Shown here: positions 45,201 through 52,770 of the stretch, piece by piece
Position numbering within the stretch: position 1 is the first letter of the stretch
Layout: each line of letters opens with the position of its first letter
Virus record (IMG/VR): IMGVR_UViG_3300047476_001180
Location: 1 to 64,000 of that record
From: a virus
Reading direction: 5' to 3' (one strand)
Length of the DNA stretch: 64,000 nt
Program-made: the position numbers and the translations under genes
The notes under the pieces: model-generated
Seen by the model: only the letters and a program-made list of their open reading frames with translations
What the model was told of the DNA's origin: nothing
Database searches by the model: none

Positions 45201-45517
45201 AATCACAGGTAGTTAGTGACGAATATAAAGAATATATGATTATGGCAGCAGAAAGCGGTTATGAATCAGATTATTTCGAACTGATAACGAAGCATGGCTA
45301 TATTTTTATCGGTAATAAAGGTCAAGAATACTTGAGGGAGATTTTAAAAAGGGGGGCTAAAATATATGCTCATAATCATAGCGGTCTTAAAGTACAACCG
45401 AGTGATATGTTTCAAATTTATGATGTATTTAAATATTCACACCAGAACCTTTTCATAAAAAAACGCGACTGGATAAAAATAACCGGAGAACTTCCCCCAC
45501 CAAACCTTACATTCTAA
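42221..45517 (+). CDS. Giant tagged protein with about seven tandem repeats (YVYxGxG ... WExxFGPL)
   Basis: 1098 residues. The N-terminus MLDSHVDAFYKILLEK fits the shared tag with a Leu-Leu-Glu site. Residues about 20-350 are helical and basic. From about residue 360 there are seven diverged repeats of 95-125 residues. Each has a helix (KxLAKEGxxKF), a strand YVYIGKG or variant (GYVYMGTG, RYVYIGKG, NFIYTGRG, SYVYVGLG, VVYVGHG, LIYIGDG, YIFIGNK) and a closing W-x-x-[IL]-F-G-P-[LI] motif (degenerate in the third, fourth and seventh). I do not recognise this repeat. The protein is likely packaged in the head or associated with it. Confidence 0.75.
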   Translation: MLDSHVDAFYKILLEKNYSYFIPQDKELLLYDFYMLVHMSALDKEGRFEPGDKKDPYGQLTRTSTLSMGLSESTKFSFEEIKKQVIDYLQPELLESAFYAISCEIRHVFDINTIPEIVSKLNDSSDFFRNFQYNYQKLKSMQAFKRNTSGMQDIFDKRRRQFNKKYDIVKKEKNPSNLQYQMSYKAVKKTLKSINMSEIDFIRLAERSFNELTWNRSYGGKAWASICDAFQKLYYAKREVDQIIFIDNMYHQQHNTDTVFNKLQSYYKNGYSWILSALNFKADVRDTWDRVERIRKVTGNKIRNVDKMYIEMLKASGDKTWQQYYKIENKTDEQKKLEDEWLDDLGLTDSSSSLPSKLKQKYHNLAKEGIIKFNNHFKDGYVYMGTGDDKEKSIEQDLTTTIPDLISKYGYQGLYIEGAKGKMSDDAIYSGTDADGEYFLDVETWEKIFGSLPSKDKVATKDNSLEKFKEEFINYAKHGIRKMSNILGDRYVYIGKGSNKKSIREQLTTHFPHLHNNITGNIGKMFSTGSISMGYSGSTPNSDYVMDKTAWENIFGPLSDIITKKDKELLAKLEDDTSRKTLEDFKELGPSIFPKEPSIVNGNFIYTGRGKDVKNLLNSIKNNNLVSLLKIHYATRFKDWAVDPISYKDLEDDYYTCIALSDWNDLVHILKNSQVGDKKPKPPVSFDRIKEYGKILFTVSTGILTGSYVYVGLGKDSKKYITTLSPNYKTDKTYVVYQSELTGKLCEWKPVKTMDSIEDNYHICVDHKYWELYFKNKESNKKRELPETIEYYKKLAKEGKKKFNDSHVTNMNVVYVGHGQAVKTAIDHGILPYDTEDDKKAYGKWLTVGKWEPLTTLSDISFAYDVWMLNHQWVELFGPIADLKDKIDKKRVPASARAKFRKIAKEYLMAGKFYHNYKKQRLIYIGDGDILNADPDIPKILTSEYIYGASKVDDDNEIYLMNGMKGDNGGINYFTTEDKWEELFGPLPKIEDSQSQVVSDEYKEYMIMAAESGYESDYFELITKHGYIFIGNKGQEYLREILKRGAKIYAHNHSGLKVQPSDMFQIYDVFKYSHQNLFIKKRDWIKITGELPPPNLTF

Positions 45518-45519
45518 TT

Positions 45520-45527
45520 TATAAATA
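45520..45527 (+). promoter_or_regulatory. Late promoter box TATAAATA
   Basis: Five bases before the ATG at 45533. Confidence 0.7.
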
Positions 45528-45532
45528 TCAAT

Positions 45533-45925
45533 ATGACAAAATTATTCAATGAGTATGTGTCCAACATTTTAGAGAAATGTTGGAAAGGATATAAACAAAA
45601 AGGAATGAAGAAAAAGGGAAAAAGAATTGTTCCTAATTGTATCGAAGAATATCATATAACTGGCGAGGATTTTCAGAGAAAATTATCCCTTGCGGTTTCT
45701 GGTAAAAAAATAAAACTTAAACAATGGGGATTATTCACTGAAATAGATGCAAGTCGGAATGATATTCAAGAAATCTTGAAGAATCTCAAAAAGCAGGGAA
45801 TTATATCTTTTTATCAATATCCTGTGAATGATCCTGCAAAAATTCTTTTGTTTAAAAATGTTCAAGACGTAAAAAGATTATTGAGAGCCGATCCAAATGC
45901 ACTGCAAGGATTTGTGAATTATTAA
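45533..45925 (+). CDS. Tagged basic protein with winged-helix-like tail
   Basis: 130 residues. MTKLFNEYVSNILE matches the shared N-terminal tag and ends in Ile-Leu-Glu. After it comes a strongly basic stretch (KGYKQKGMKKKGKRIVPNC). Residues about 45-120 alternate helices and strands (NDIQEILKNLKKQGIISFYQ) in a way that could be a winged helix. Like the protein at 24470 it has the make-up of a DNA-associated internal head protein. The stop is followed one base later by the next tagged gene. Confidence 0.65.
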   Translation: MTKLFNEYVSNILEKCWKGYKQKGMKKKGKRIVPNCIEEYHITGEDFQRKLSLAVSGKKIKLKQWGLFTEIDASRNDIQEILKNLKKQGIISFYQYPVNDPAKILLFKNVQDVKRLLRADPNALQGFVNY

Positions 45926-45926
45926 T

Positions 45927-47918
45927 ATGAAATTTGAAGAACTCTATAACACACTATTATTAGAAAAAGATAATAGACCAAAAATATTAAAATTAGGAAT
46001 ACCACAAAATGTAGCAGATTATCTACATAGTCTAAGTGATAAATATTCTTTATGGTTTGCGGATAAAATCGCACGTATGCCTGATTATCAAACTGCCCGT
46101 GATAAATTTCGTTATGTGCATAGCCTTCAGACACAAATACAAGGAATTATAGATTGGATCAGAGGGGCACAAAATATTCCAATTAACAACTTTGATTGGA
46201 ATTCTGCACTCAATGCCTCCCGAGAATGGCACGAAAAACTTACCATATCCAATACGTCCCGCGAAACCAATACTATATTGAAAGAATATTCTGATGGTTA
46301 TTATTGGGTAGATTTAGAGAGTTCTTCTGATACTTGTGAAAAAGGTGCAATGGGTCATTGTGCAACGACTAGTAAAGGAGATACATTATACTCTCTTCGA
46401 AAACATAATAGATCTACTAATGAAATTGAATCGTTTATAACTATTGCAGTTTCTCCCGATGAGGGAACTTGGTTTCAGTGTAAAGGAAGAAAGAACTCAA
46501 AACCAAAAGAAGAATATCACAAATATATAGTAGATATATTTGTTACTAAAAATATTTTTAAATTTAAAACTGAGTATGATTCGAGTGCCGATTTTAAACC
46601 TGAAGACTTTGTGAAGTTCTTGGAGGAAAATCCAGATATATATGATAATACCAATGAACTTATAGAGAAGGTTAATGAGGATAAAATAGGATATGAAGAT
46701 TTCGAAAAAATCCTAAAACGTTATGAAGAATCTTTTAAATATATTTTTATTACTCTACACGATGACGACTATGATGATAGCAATTCTATTTATACTAGTT
46801 ATTCTGCTAATATCGAAATTAAAAAGGATAGTACTGATCTCACTTTAGATTGTTTAGACGTTTCGACTAAGGCTGCAAAGGATTATTTAGGAAGAATTCT
46901 AGATGTTAATGTATCAGATGTGGATGTTCAGGAAGGTTATCAAGATAAAAACATAATAAACATATCTATAATTTTAGAGGATGTTGATAATGCTTATAGT
47001 ATGGACGAAGAAGGTCTAGCATCTTTCGAGCGCCAGTGTGAATACTATGACCAGCTTAATGAAAAATTTGACTATGAAGAATTCATGTCAGAACAACTAG
47101 AAAAACTATTAACACTGGATGAATGTATAGAAAATTCATCAATCGAAATAAAGAAAGGTATAGAAAAATTATTTCCTCGAAAAGGTTATTACGAACAGAC
47201 CATTAGAATAGAACAGAAATATCCTAGTTACGATTTAAATTTGGAAATAGTAACGGATAAGAACTTTTATATAGATATCGATAGAGAAGCATATAGTAGT
47301 CAATCACAGTTACGGTCTTATTATGAAGATACGATTGATATAGAAGCTATTGATAAATTTGAGTCTGCGGGCCTTAAAAAAACAAAAGACTCTGATGTAT
47401 TACTACTGTATATGTTTTGGGATTTTATAAAGAGAAATGTTTTAAAACAATATTCTCAAAACATGAGAATAAGATATTTTAAGTCTCAGAAAAGATTCTA
47501 TATTAGGTTTGTTTATGATTTTGATGAGGATTATGATGTTGATGAAGAATTATATCATGTAAAAAGATTCGTAGACTTTTTACCGCTTATGTCAAATGCA
47601 TTTCGGAAATTTATAAATGATGTAATGAGACCGTTCATTGCAACAGTGAAACCCCTTACTATCAAAGACTTTACTTTTGAACCCGGAAACTATGACTCGG
47701 ATTATGTTCATATATACTTAAATGGATACTCCGTAGGTATTGATAATAAGGCTAATATTACTGATGAAAAATTAAAAAATATAATAGCCGATAGAGCAAT
47801 GAAAGGAAGTTATGCATTTCTGGACGAAAATAAAGTAAGAAAATGGTTTAATGATAATTTAGATCCTGAGCCACAATTCTCTAGTATGTTTGAACAATAT
47901 GTAAAAAATTTATTATGA
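45927..47918 (+). CDS. Tagged large protein with PcfJ-like GHC motif
   Basis: 663 residues. The tag MKFEELYNTLLLE is encoded by 23 bases identical to the start of the next gene. Residues about 130-205 contain TCEKGAMGHCATTSKGDTLY, then SLR, FITIAVSPDEGTWFQCKGR and EYHKYIVDIF, resembling the PcfJ-type core (MGHC ... ySLR ... iQ.kG+.N.kP) known from conjugative elements and phages, function unknown. The rest is acidic, with helical and beta stretches. The protein also ends in a tag-like sequence, MFEQYVKNLL. The stop overlaps the next start by 4 bases. Confidence 0.7.
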   Translation: MKFEELYNTLLLEKDNRPKILKLGIPQNVADYLHSLSDKYSLWFADKIARMPDYQTARDKFRYVHSLQTQIQGIIDWIRGAQNIPINNFDWNSALNASREWHEKLTISNTSRETNTILKEYSDGYYWVDLESSSDTCEKGAMGHCATTSKGDTLYSLRKHNRSTNEIESFITIAVSPDEGTWFQCKGRKNSKPKEEYHKYIVDIFVTKNIFKFKTEYDSSADFKPEDFVKFLEENPDIYDNTNELIEKVNEDKIGYEDFEKILKRYEESFKYIFITLHDDDYDDSNSIYTSYSANIEIKKDSTDLTLDCLDVSTKAAKDYLGRILDVNVSDVDVQEGYQDKNIINISIILEDVDNAYSMDEEGLASFERQCEYYDQLNEKFDYEEFMSEQLEKLLTLDECIENSSIEIKKGIEKLFPRKGYYEQTIRIEQKYPSYDLNLEIVTDKNFYIDIDREAYSSQSQLRSYYEDTIDIEAIDKFESAGLKKTKDSDVLLLYMFWDFIKRNVLKQYSQNMRIRYFKSQKRFYIRFVYDFDEDYDVDEELYHVKRFVDFLPLMSNAFRKFINDVMRPFIATVKPLTIKDFTFEPGNYDSDYVHIYLNGYSVGIDNKANITDEKLKNIIADRAMKGSYAFLDENKVRKWFNDNLDPEPQFSSMFEQYVKNLL

Positions 47919-48592
47919 AATTTGAAGAACTCTATAAAATATACACGCTTTTAGAAAGTCCCAATGCGGTCGTCGATCCAAAGACGGGCAATAAAGTATA
48001 TTATTATAACAATGCCCAATCTTGGAGCGGATACTTAGTACAAACGAACCTGGAAGACTCGGTATATACGGGCTATATATTACACACGGATATTGCAGGA
48101 GTTGCAGGACACGAATATTTAAATTGGATTATCAAAGACGGGGCTAATCCCGAAGACGAATACCATAAATGGTTTAAAAGGCTTAAAACAAATATTCCAA
48201 TTGATGATATGCGGAGTCTTTGGATGTCAAATCCGACCATTCAGTTTCGTTTGTGGATTCCTCAAAAGGTTATGTCTTTCTGGCGACCTTGGGGAAAATA
48301 TTATATTCCCGGTATAGAAAATGCATTAAAGGTTATGTTTCAAAAACCTGAAGAATATACCTATGAATTTGACGGGGCTACTGCAAACACTGAAAATGCC
48401 GATTATGCATGTTATGATTATCAGGGATTATTGTCTGGTGAACGGCTTTCTGCTTTCGATGATCGATTAGCTAAACAGAGAGAAGATGAATGGGAAGAAG
48501 ATAAGAAATTACTTGCTCAAATTAAAATGGGTATGAAACCCGCTTTAAATAATAAACCCCGATCTATCTTTAATCAAGGCGAAGGGGATTAA
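47915..48592 (+). CDS. Tagged protein of unknown function
   Basis: 225 residues. Starts MKFEELYKIYTLLES, the shared tag with a Leu-Leu-Glu site. The remainder is Trp/Tyr-rich (QSWSGYLVQTNLEDSVYTGY, IQFRLWIPQKVMSFWRPWGK) with a charged helical C-terminus (LAKQREDEWEEDKKLLAQIK). Overlaps the upstream gene by 4 bases. No known fold recognised. Probably packaged with its neighbours. Confidence 0.65.
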   Translation: MKFEELYKIYTLLESPNAVVDPKTGNKVYYYNNAQSWSGYLVQTNLEDSVYTGYILHTDIAGVAGHEYLNWIIKDGANPEDEYHKWFKRLKTNIPIDDMRSLWMSNPTIQFRLWIPQKVMSFWRPWGKYYIPGIENALKVMFQKPEEYTYEFDGATANTENADYACYDYQGLLSGERLSAFDDRLAKQREDEWEEDKKLLAQIKMGMKPALNNKPRSIFNQGEGD

Positions 48593-48601
48593 GTATATTT
48601 T

Positions 48602-49624
48602 ATGAATTTCCAAGAGTTATATAATTTGATACATGAATCACCTGATAATGCAGAGTTTTGGATTCCCACACAAGGTTTAAAAGATCACATTGAAGTCGAT
48701 TATGAGGCTGAAGAGGCTTATACATTTATCATATTTAAGGGGCAATTATTTTATGCATACACTTCCGATTATTATCACGGAGAGATGATGCATAACATTG
48801 CTGCCTATTTTTTAGGGGATACATATCTTCCTTCCGATATATATAAGATTGGAAAAATTTCTGACAAAGATTTGGAAAATTTTCAATTAAAAGAACAGAG
48901 AATATGGAACCGGTCATCGCTATTATCTGCATATCCCGATGTTATCCAGGGTAGAAGTTGGTACGGGGATCGCGGAGGACTTATCTCTGTTTGGAATGAT
49001 ATTAAATATATTACCCCCGAATATGTCCAACTTATCAAACAATTCATAAAAAAGATCTACGATAAGGATCAAGTCTATCTAGAAGCTGGACATGAAAATA
49101 GTATTCTTATAGATACATTATTACATAATATAAAACCCGAAATCAAAAACAATTTCGATACCTCTGTTGTACATCTCGCCCCACCCGAAAAGAAAAGAGA
49201 AATGCTTCTAAAAATGGGAGCAAAACCAAAAATTCCCTTGGACTTAAAACAAAGACAAGCAATAATGGGGGAGAGTTCTAAACGATCTATACCAATCGAT
49301 TGGGACACCTTAAATTATGAATTTTCCGAAACAGTTAACAATGAATATAAACTAACTTTCTTTAATAAGAATGGTGCAGTAGGATACATAGAATGGGATA
49401 TGGACGACGGAGAAGTTAGTAAAATATATGTAGGAGATATATACCGTCGGCAAGGAGTGGGAACATATATATGGGATGTTGCACAGGAATATGCAAAAGA
49501 TAACCGTTTAATACAACCCGAACATTCTTCCAAACGAACCCAAGAAGGAGATGCCTTTGCACAATCTATCGGAGGTTATATTCCGTCTCTACGAGACGAT
49601 GTTGATGGCTGGAGTTCAAGATAA
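48602..49624 (+). CDS. Tagged GNAT acetyltransferase-like protein
   Basis: 340 residues. Tag MNFQELYNLIHE with a hydrophobic-x-Glu end. Residues about 245-340 look like a GNAT domain: KLTFFNKNGAVGYIEWDM, then VSKIYVGDIYRRQGVGTYIW in which RRQGVG (about residues 282-287) is the acetyl-CoA-binding R/QxxGxG/A motif, followed by the usual helix VAQEYAKD. The N-terminal 240 residues are unassigned, with IAAYFLGDTYLPSD and a likely second domain. If packaged, it could acetylate a host target at infection. Substrate unknown. Confidence 0.7.
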   Translation: MNFQELYNLIHESPDNAEFWIPTQGLKDHIEVDYEAEEAYTFIIFKGQLFYAYTSDYYHGEMMHNIAAYFLGDTYLPSDIYKIGKISDKDLENFQLKEQRIWNRSSLLSAYPDVIQGRSWYGDRGGLISVWNDIKYITPEYVQLIKQFIKKIYDKDQVYLEAGHENSILIDTLLHNIKPEIKNNFDTSVVHLAPPEKKREMLLKMGAKPKIPLDLKQRQAIMGESSKRSIPIDWDTLNYEFSETVNNEYKLTFFNKNGAVGYIEWDMDDGEVSKIYVGDIYRRQGVGTYIWDVAQEYAKDNRLIQPEHSSKRTQEGDAFAQSIGGYIPSLRDDVDGWSSR

Positions 49625-49627
49625 ATA
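49620..49627 (+). promoter_or_regulatory. Late promoter box GATAAATA
   Basis: Six bases before the ATG at 49634, spanning the end of the previous gene. Confidence 0.55.
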
Positions 49628-49633
49628 TCTAAA

Positions 49634-50500
49634 ATGAATTTCCAAGAACTATATGATATCCTAATCAATGAAGATGCAATAGAGAATATTGATATCCAAG
49701 GGGATTGGAATGATAATAAACTTCATGGCTATGATAAAGCATCAATTAAGATGATGCAAAATCCTCTACAAGCTGAACGCATCAAATCTAAATGGTCAAA
49801 ACTCGAAACCCCTATCGATCTATATATCGTCAAAGGAAAAAATTTACACAAATTCTATGAATTAGGTAGAGTTGATTATTATTTTGTAAGAGATAAAATG
49901 GGATTGAATATAAATCACAATGATGACCACATCACTCTTATCTTAACTAACAACAAAGGAGATGAAAAGATTCCGTTAACTCCTTGGACAATTGCTCATA
50001 GATTCGGACATGCATTTGCAAAGGATACAGTTCAAAAACAAGGCTCTGATTATTTCTACAATCAAGTGAGAGGAACTGTGGAAAAATTATTTAAAGAGAT
50101 TGCTCGTATCGTATATGGTCTTAAAACTCTAGATAGAAGAGTTTCTACTGGACCTTATTCTTCTATAATCACACCTGATAGAGAGTTGAAGAAACTCCTT
50201 GCCCAAGCATTGGGAACATTCAAATCTGCAAGAGACAACAATATAAGAAATTCAGAAGAATTTACTAACGAGCTTATTGCACAATATATTATCACCGGAA
50301 AGATAGTATTAAATTCTGAATTACCGAAAATGTTAATTCGAAAATATGCATGGGGAAAACCTCAAGGGATTAACAAACAACAAATGACCATTGAATTGCA
50401 ACAAGAATTAGAGGATACTATCTATGAGTATCAAAATTCTCTGTTTTATGATATTGAATCACTTTTCACCTCGAATATCGGACACATATTTGTGATGTAA
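49634..50500 (+). CDS. Tagged protein with degenerate HxxxH motif
   Basis: 288 residues. Tag MNFQELYDILINE followed by Asp, almost the same as that of the upstream gene. A central motif TPWTIAHRFGHAFA places two histidines as in HExxH metallopeptidases, but the catalytic Glu is Arg, so peptidase activity is doubtful. The rest is helical. It is the last gene of the late block on this strand. Confidence 0.65.
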   Translation: MNFQELYDILINEDAIENIDIQGDWNDNKLHGYDKASIKMMQNPLQAERIKSKWSKLETPIDLYIVKGKNLHKFYELGRVDYYFVRDKMGLNINHNDDHITLILTNNKGDEKIPLTPWTIAHRFGHAFAKDTVQKQGSDYFYNQVRGTVEKLFKEIARIVYGLKTLDRRVSTGPYSSIITPDRELKKLLAQALGTFKSARDNNIRNSEEFTNELIAQYIITGKIVLNSELPKMLIRKYAWGKPQGINKQQMTIELQQELEDTIYEYQNSLFYDIESLFTSNIGHIFVM

Positions 50501-50826
50501 TTTATTCTCAAATTTGAGATTTTCCGTACATATACGTGTACGTACAAAAAATTATAAAAAAATTTTTAAAAACGACTTTAGGGAGAATTCTATAGAATTT
50601 TAAAAGGATGTAAAAGATTTTATAAGATTTTGAAATTTAGAAATGTTTTAAAGGCTGTTGCATTTGTGGGGGGTAGGGGTCTGGGCATAGGTATCCCTAT
50701 TAGGGAATTTTCCACGAGTATTAATCTATTTTAAACATTTTACCTGGGTATTCCCATTTAAGGAAGCTTCCCAGCCCTTCACAGGGTCTAAGAAGCTTCC
50801 CTACCCCAAACCACTAGGGAAATGTT
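50501..50826. other. Non-coding junction between late and early regions
   Basis: No convincing gene. It begins with the palindrome CTCAAATTTGAG just past the stop at 50500, which may end late transcription. An AT-rich stretch follows, then a G-rich patch with GGGGTAGGG near 50674 whose complement CCCTACCCC occurs near 50801, and two AAGCTTCC-type palindromes between. The inverted repeats could form a large hairpin. Confidence 0.5.
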
Positions 50827-50958
50827 CTATGCATTAGGAGTAATGCTGAAAGGTGGTAAGGGTTTGTCACCTATGATACCAGTCAATGACTTGACTGCAT
50901 CTAGGATAGAATCGTAATGATGAGCATAGGCTATGGATGGGATGTTTAGGATGAACAT
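50827..50958 (-). CDS. Possible 43-residue protein downstream of DUF932 gene
   Basis: Starts MFILNIPSIAYAHHYDSIL and contains AVKSLTGIIGDKPLPPF. It lies 36 bases after the DUF932 stop on the same strand, so it could share its transcript. Composition looks protein-like and the frame is intact, but there is no other support. Confidence 0.35.
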   Translation of the reverse strand: MFILNIPSIAYAHHYDSILDAVKSLTGIIGDKPLPPFSITPNA

Positions 50959-50994
50959 ATTTTAATCTATGCGCTCTGTATGAACCTCTAAGGG

Positions 50995-52065
50995 TTATGC
51001 ATACTCCTTGACAAGCTTTTCGCCGTAGGCAACGGTTTCCCGGTAGGAATCTTCATCAGTCAGAAGCGTAAGGAAATCTTCCTTGTGCTTTGCAGCCATA
51101 CCGAAATTCCCTACGCTCCAACGCTTGGACTTGTCAGCTTTTGACCCGCCCGCGCCGTCACCATGAGTAAAATACTCAGTGAAGCCGTTGAAGAGGTCAT
51201 AGCGAGATTTCCCAGAGTTACCCATGCCTCGCACGGTAAGTGCCTTAATTTCTTCGGCTCGGTTGTAAGAACGAGTTGAAAGAGATTCAGCCCTTTCACC
51301 TACTCGACCAGAGAGGAAACCAGCAGCGGCATAGGCAGCCTCCGTAGGAGATTCGAGAGTGAGAGTCTGGAGATAATCCATATTCTCCATGATTCTCTGC
51401 CTGCCGTACAGAACACTTTGGAAGTAAGCACCAAGATTTTCGATGCTGGCGGCAGCATTTTTCGTATGGGGGACCGCGACTTTCACAGCACCGTCATAGG
51501 CACGGGACCAGCGGAAAGTGTTCATACATACCACACGAATCATGGAATCCCTCGCCTCGAACATCATCGTACCATCATGAGAGGTAAGAAAGTTCAAGTA
51601 GGAAGAAAACTTATCCCCGTTAGTGGCTTGATACTCGCCCCCGTTAAGATCTACAGAGATGTAGAACTTTTTGCAGTTGTCGAGAGTGCCGATGGTCGTA
51701 ATTTTTACGCCGAGACCCGCAATAGAACGAGTCATACAATCCCAAATTTCCTTATTGGAAATAGGACGGTAGGAATCTTTCGGAGTGTGGAGTGGATGAA
51801 ACGTGCGGAAATGCTCGGGCAAATCTTCGCGGTGGCGAAGGTCAGCTAAGACAGATTTGTAGTCATTCAGATGAATGATTTTCATTTCGGCCTCTCCGGC
51901 ATCATTTACCGTCTCGATCTCGACAGATGGCGTACCTGTCACGATAGGAAAAAAGCAGTTTTTAGCGGTTACTTCGTTGATTTCCGCCTCATGATGCGCT
52001 TTTCCGTGCCATTCCGTTCCTGCGATTGAAACGGTATAATCCAATTCATTAATTTCGTCAGCCAT
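50995..52065 (-). CDS. DUF932-family phage/plasmid protein
   Basis: 356 residues from the ATG at 52065 (MADEINELDY). An alternative ATG at 52107 would add 14 residues of Thr/Asn-rich sequence without support. The order of segments matches DUF932 (phage/plasmid-related TIGR03299 type): HGKAHHEAEINEVTAKN at the start, the block RPISNKEIWDCMTRSIAGLG, the central region LNFLTSHDGTMMFEARDSMIRVVCMNTFRWS, and the C-terminal SKRWSVGNFG. The family is common on phages and plasmids and of unknown function. Base composition is clearly richer in G and C than the late genes, which suggests acquisition from another source. Confidence 0.85.
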   Translation of the reverse strand: MADEINELDYTVSIAGTEWHGKAHHEAEINEVTAKNCFFPIVTGTPSVEIETVNDAGEAEMKIIHLNDYKSVLADLRHREDLPEHFRTFHPLHTPKDSYRPISNKEIWDCMTRSIAGLGVKITTIGTLDNCKKFYISVDLNGGEYQATNGDKFSSYLNFLTSHDGTMMFEARDSMIRVVCMNTFRWSRAYDGAVKVAVPHTKNAAASIENLGAYFQSVLYGRQRIMENMDYLQTLTLESPTEAAYAAAGFLSGRVGERAESLSTRSYNRAEEIKALTVRGMGNSGKSRYDLFNGFTEYFTHGDGAGGSKADKSKRWSVGNFGMAAKHKEDFLTLLTDEDSYRETVAYGEKLVKEYA

Positions 52066-52297
52066 AGTAGTATTTTTTGTAGTGTGGTTTGAGGTTTGAC
52101 TCTGCATTTTTTCGGACTTGTCACCGGGGAAAGTTTCGTTTTGAATCTTTCCGTTGCATTAAACCTTTTTCAGCGGTCCAGCTCGACTGCTACGCAGTTT
52201 CATCGCTATTTGTTTGCAGGGACAAGAGGCTTGTCGATCTTGCGGGGACTTGTTATCCCGCTCACGTCTCTTTCCACCGCCATTCTAATACATGGCC

Positions 52298-52521
52298 GAA
52301 CCTTTGCAAGTGATTTCTGTTCTTTTTCGATTCTTTTTCTTTTTCCCTCATAAATGCCCTTTTAAACGCCTTCACCCTCTCCCCGGTATTCCGACACTTT
52401 CCAAGCATTTAAACGCCTAGAATGGCAAGCAATCCATAAGCCTTGCCAAGTACCGGGGATTCCTCTTTTTATCATTCCTCACTTTTCTTTTTCCATTTCA
52501 TTTTTTCACTTGCAAAGGTTC
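52298..52521. repeat. Nested inverted repeats (16, 9 and 7 bp stems)
   Basis: Outer arms GAACCTTTGCAAGTGA (52298-52313) and TCACTTGCAAAGGTTC (52506-52521) are perfect complements. Inside are TCCCCGGTA (52380-52388) with TACCGGGGA (52451-52459), and innermost TGGCAAG (52423-52429) with CTTGCCA (52442-52448). The three pairs nest without crossing. Confidence 0.75.
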
Positions 52522-52770
52522 AAGTGCTGTTTATTATGTTCCTGCCGCCCGTTATCGTGTTTTCCCTTGGAAACGTTTTAGGCGGTCAAGCTTTGACTAA
52601 CTTTGACACAGTTGGTACTGTCTTGAGTCGAAACGTTCGCAAGGGTTTTAGTTGCCTCTGGCCAGAGCGAGACAGTTTTTAGATTTAGATTCTTTTTTAT
52701 TTGACAGATGGGGTTTCCTCTCCACTGTATCCATACCGAAGGACGGCACATTTTCCCCTCCCAGCCGGTC

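Noticed and set aside
49990-50030. Active HExxH metallopeptidase
   Set aside because: The motif reads H-R-F-G-H, lacking the catalytic Glu.
51418-51849. Plus-strand frame of 143 codons
   Set aside because: Antisense to the well-supported DUF932 gene, which has higher G+C and therefore longer chance frames.
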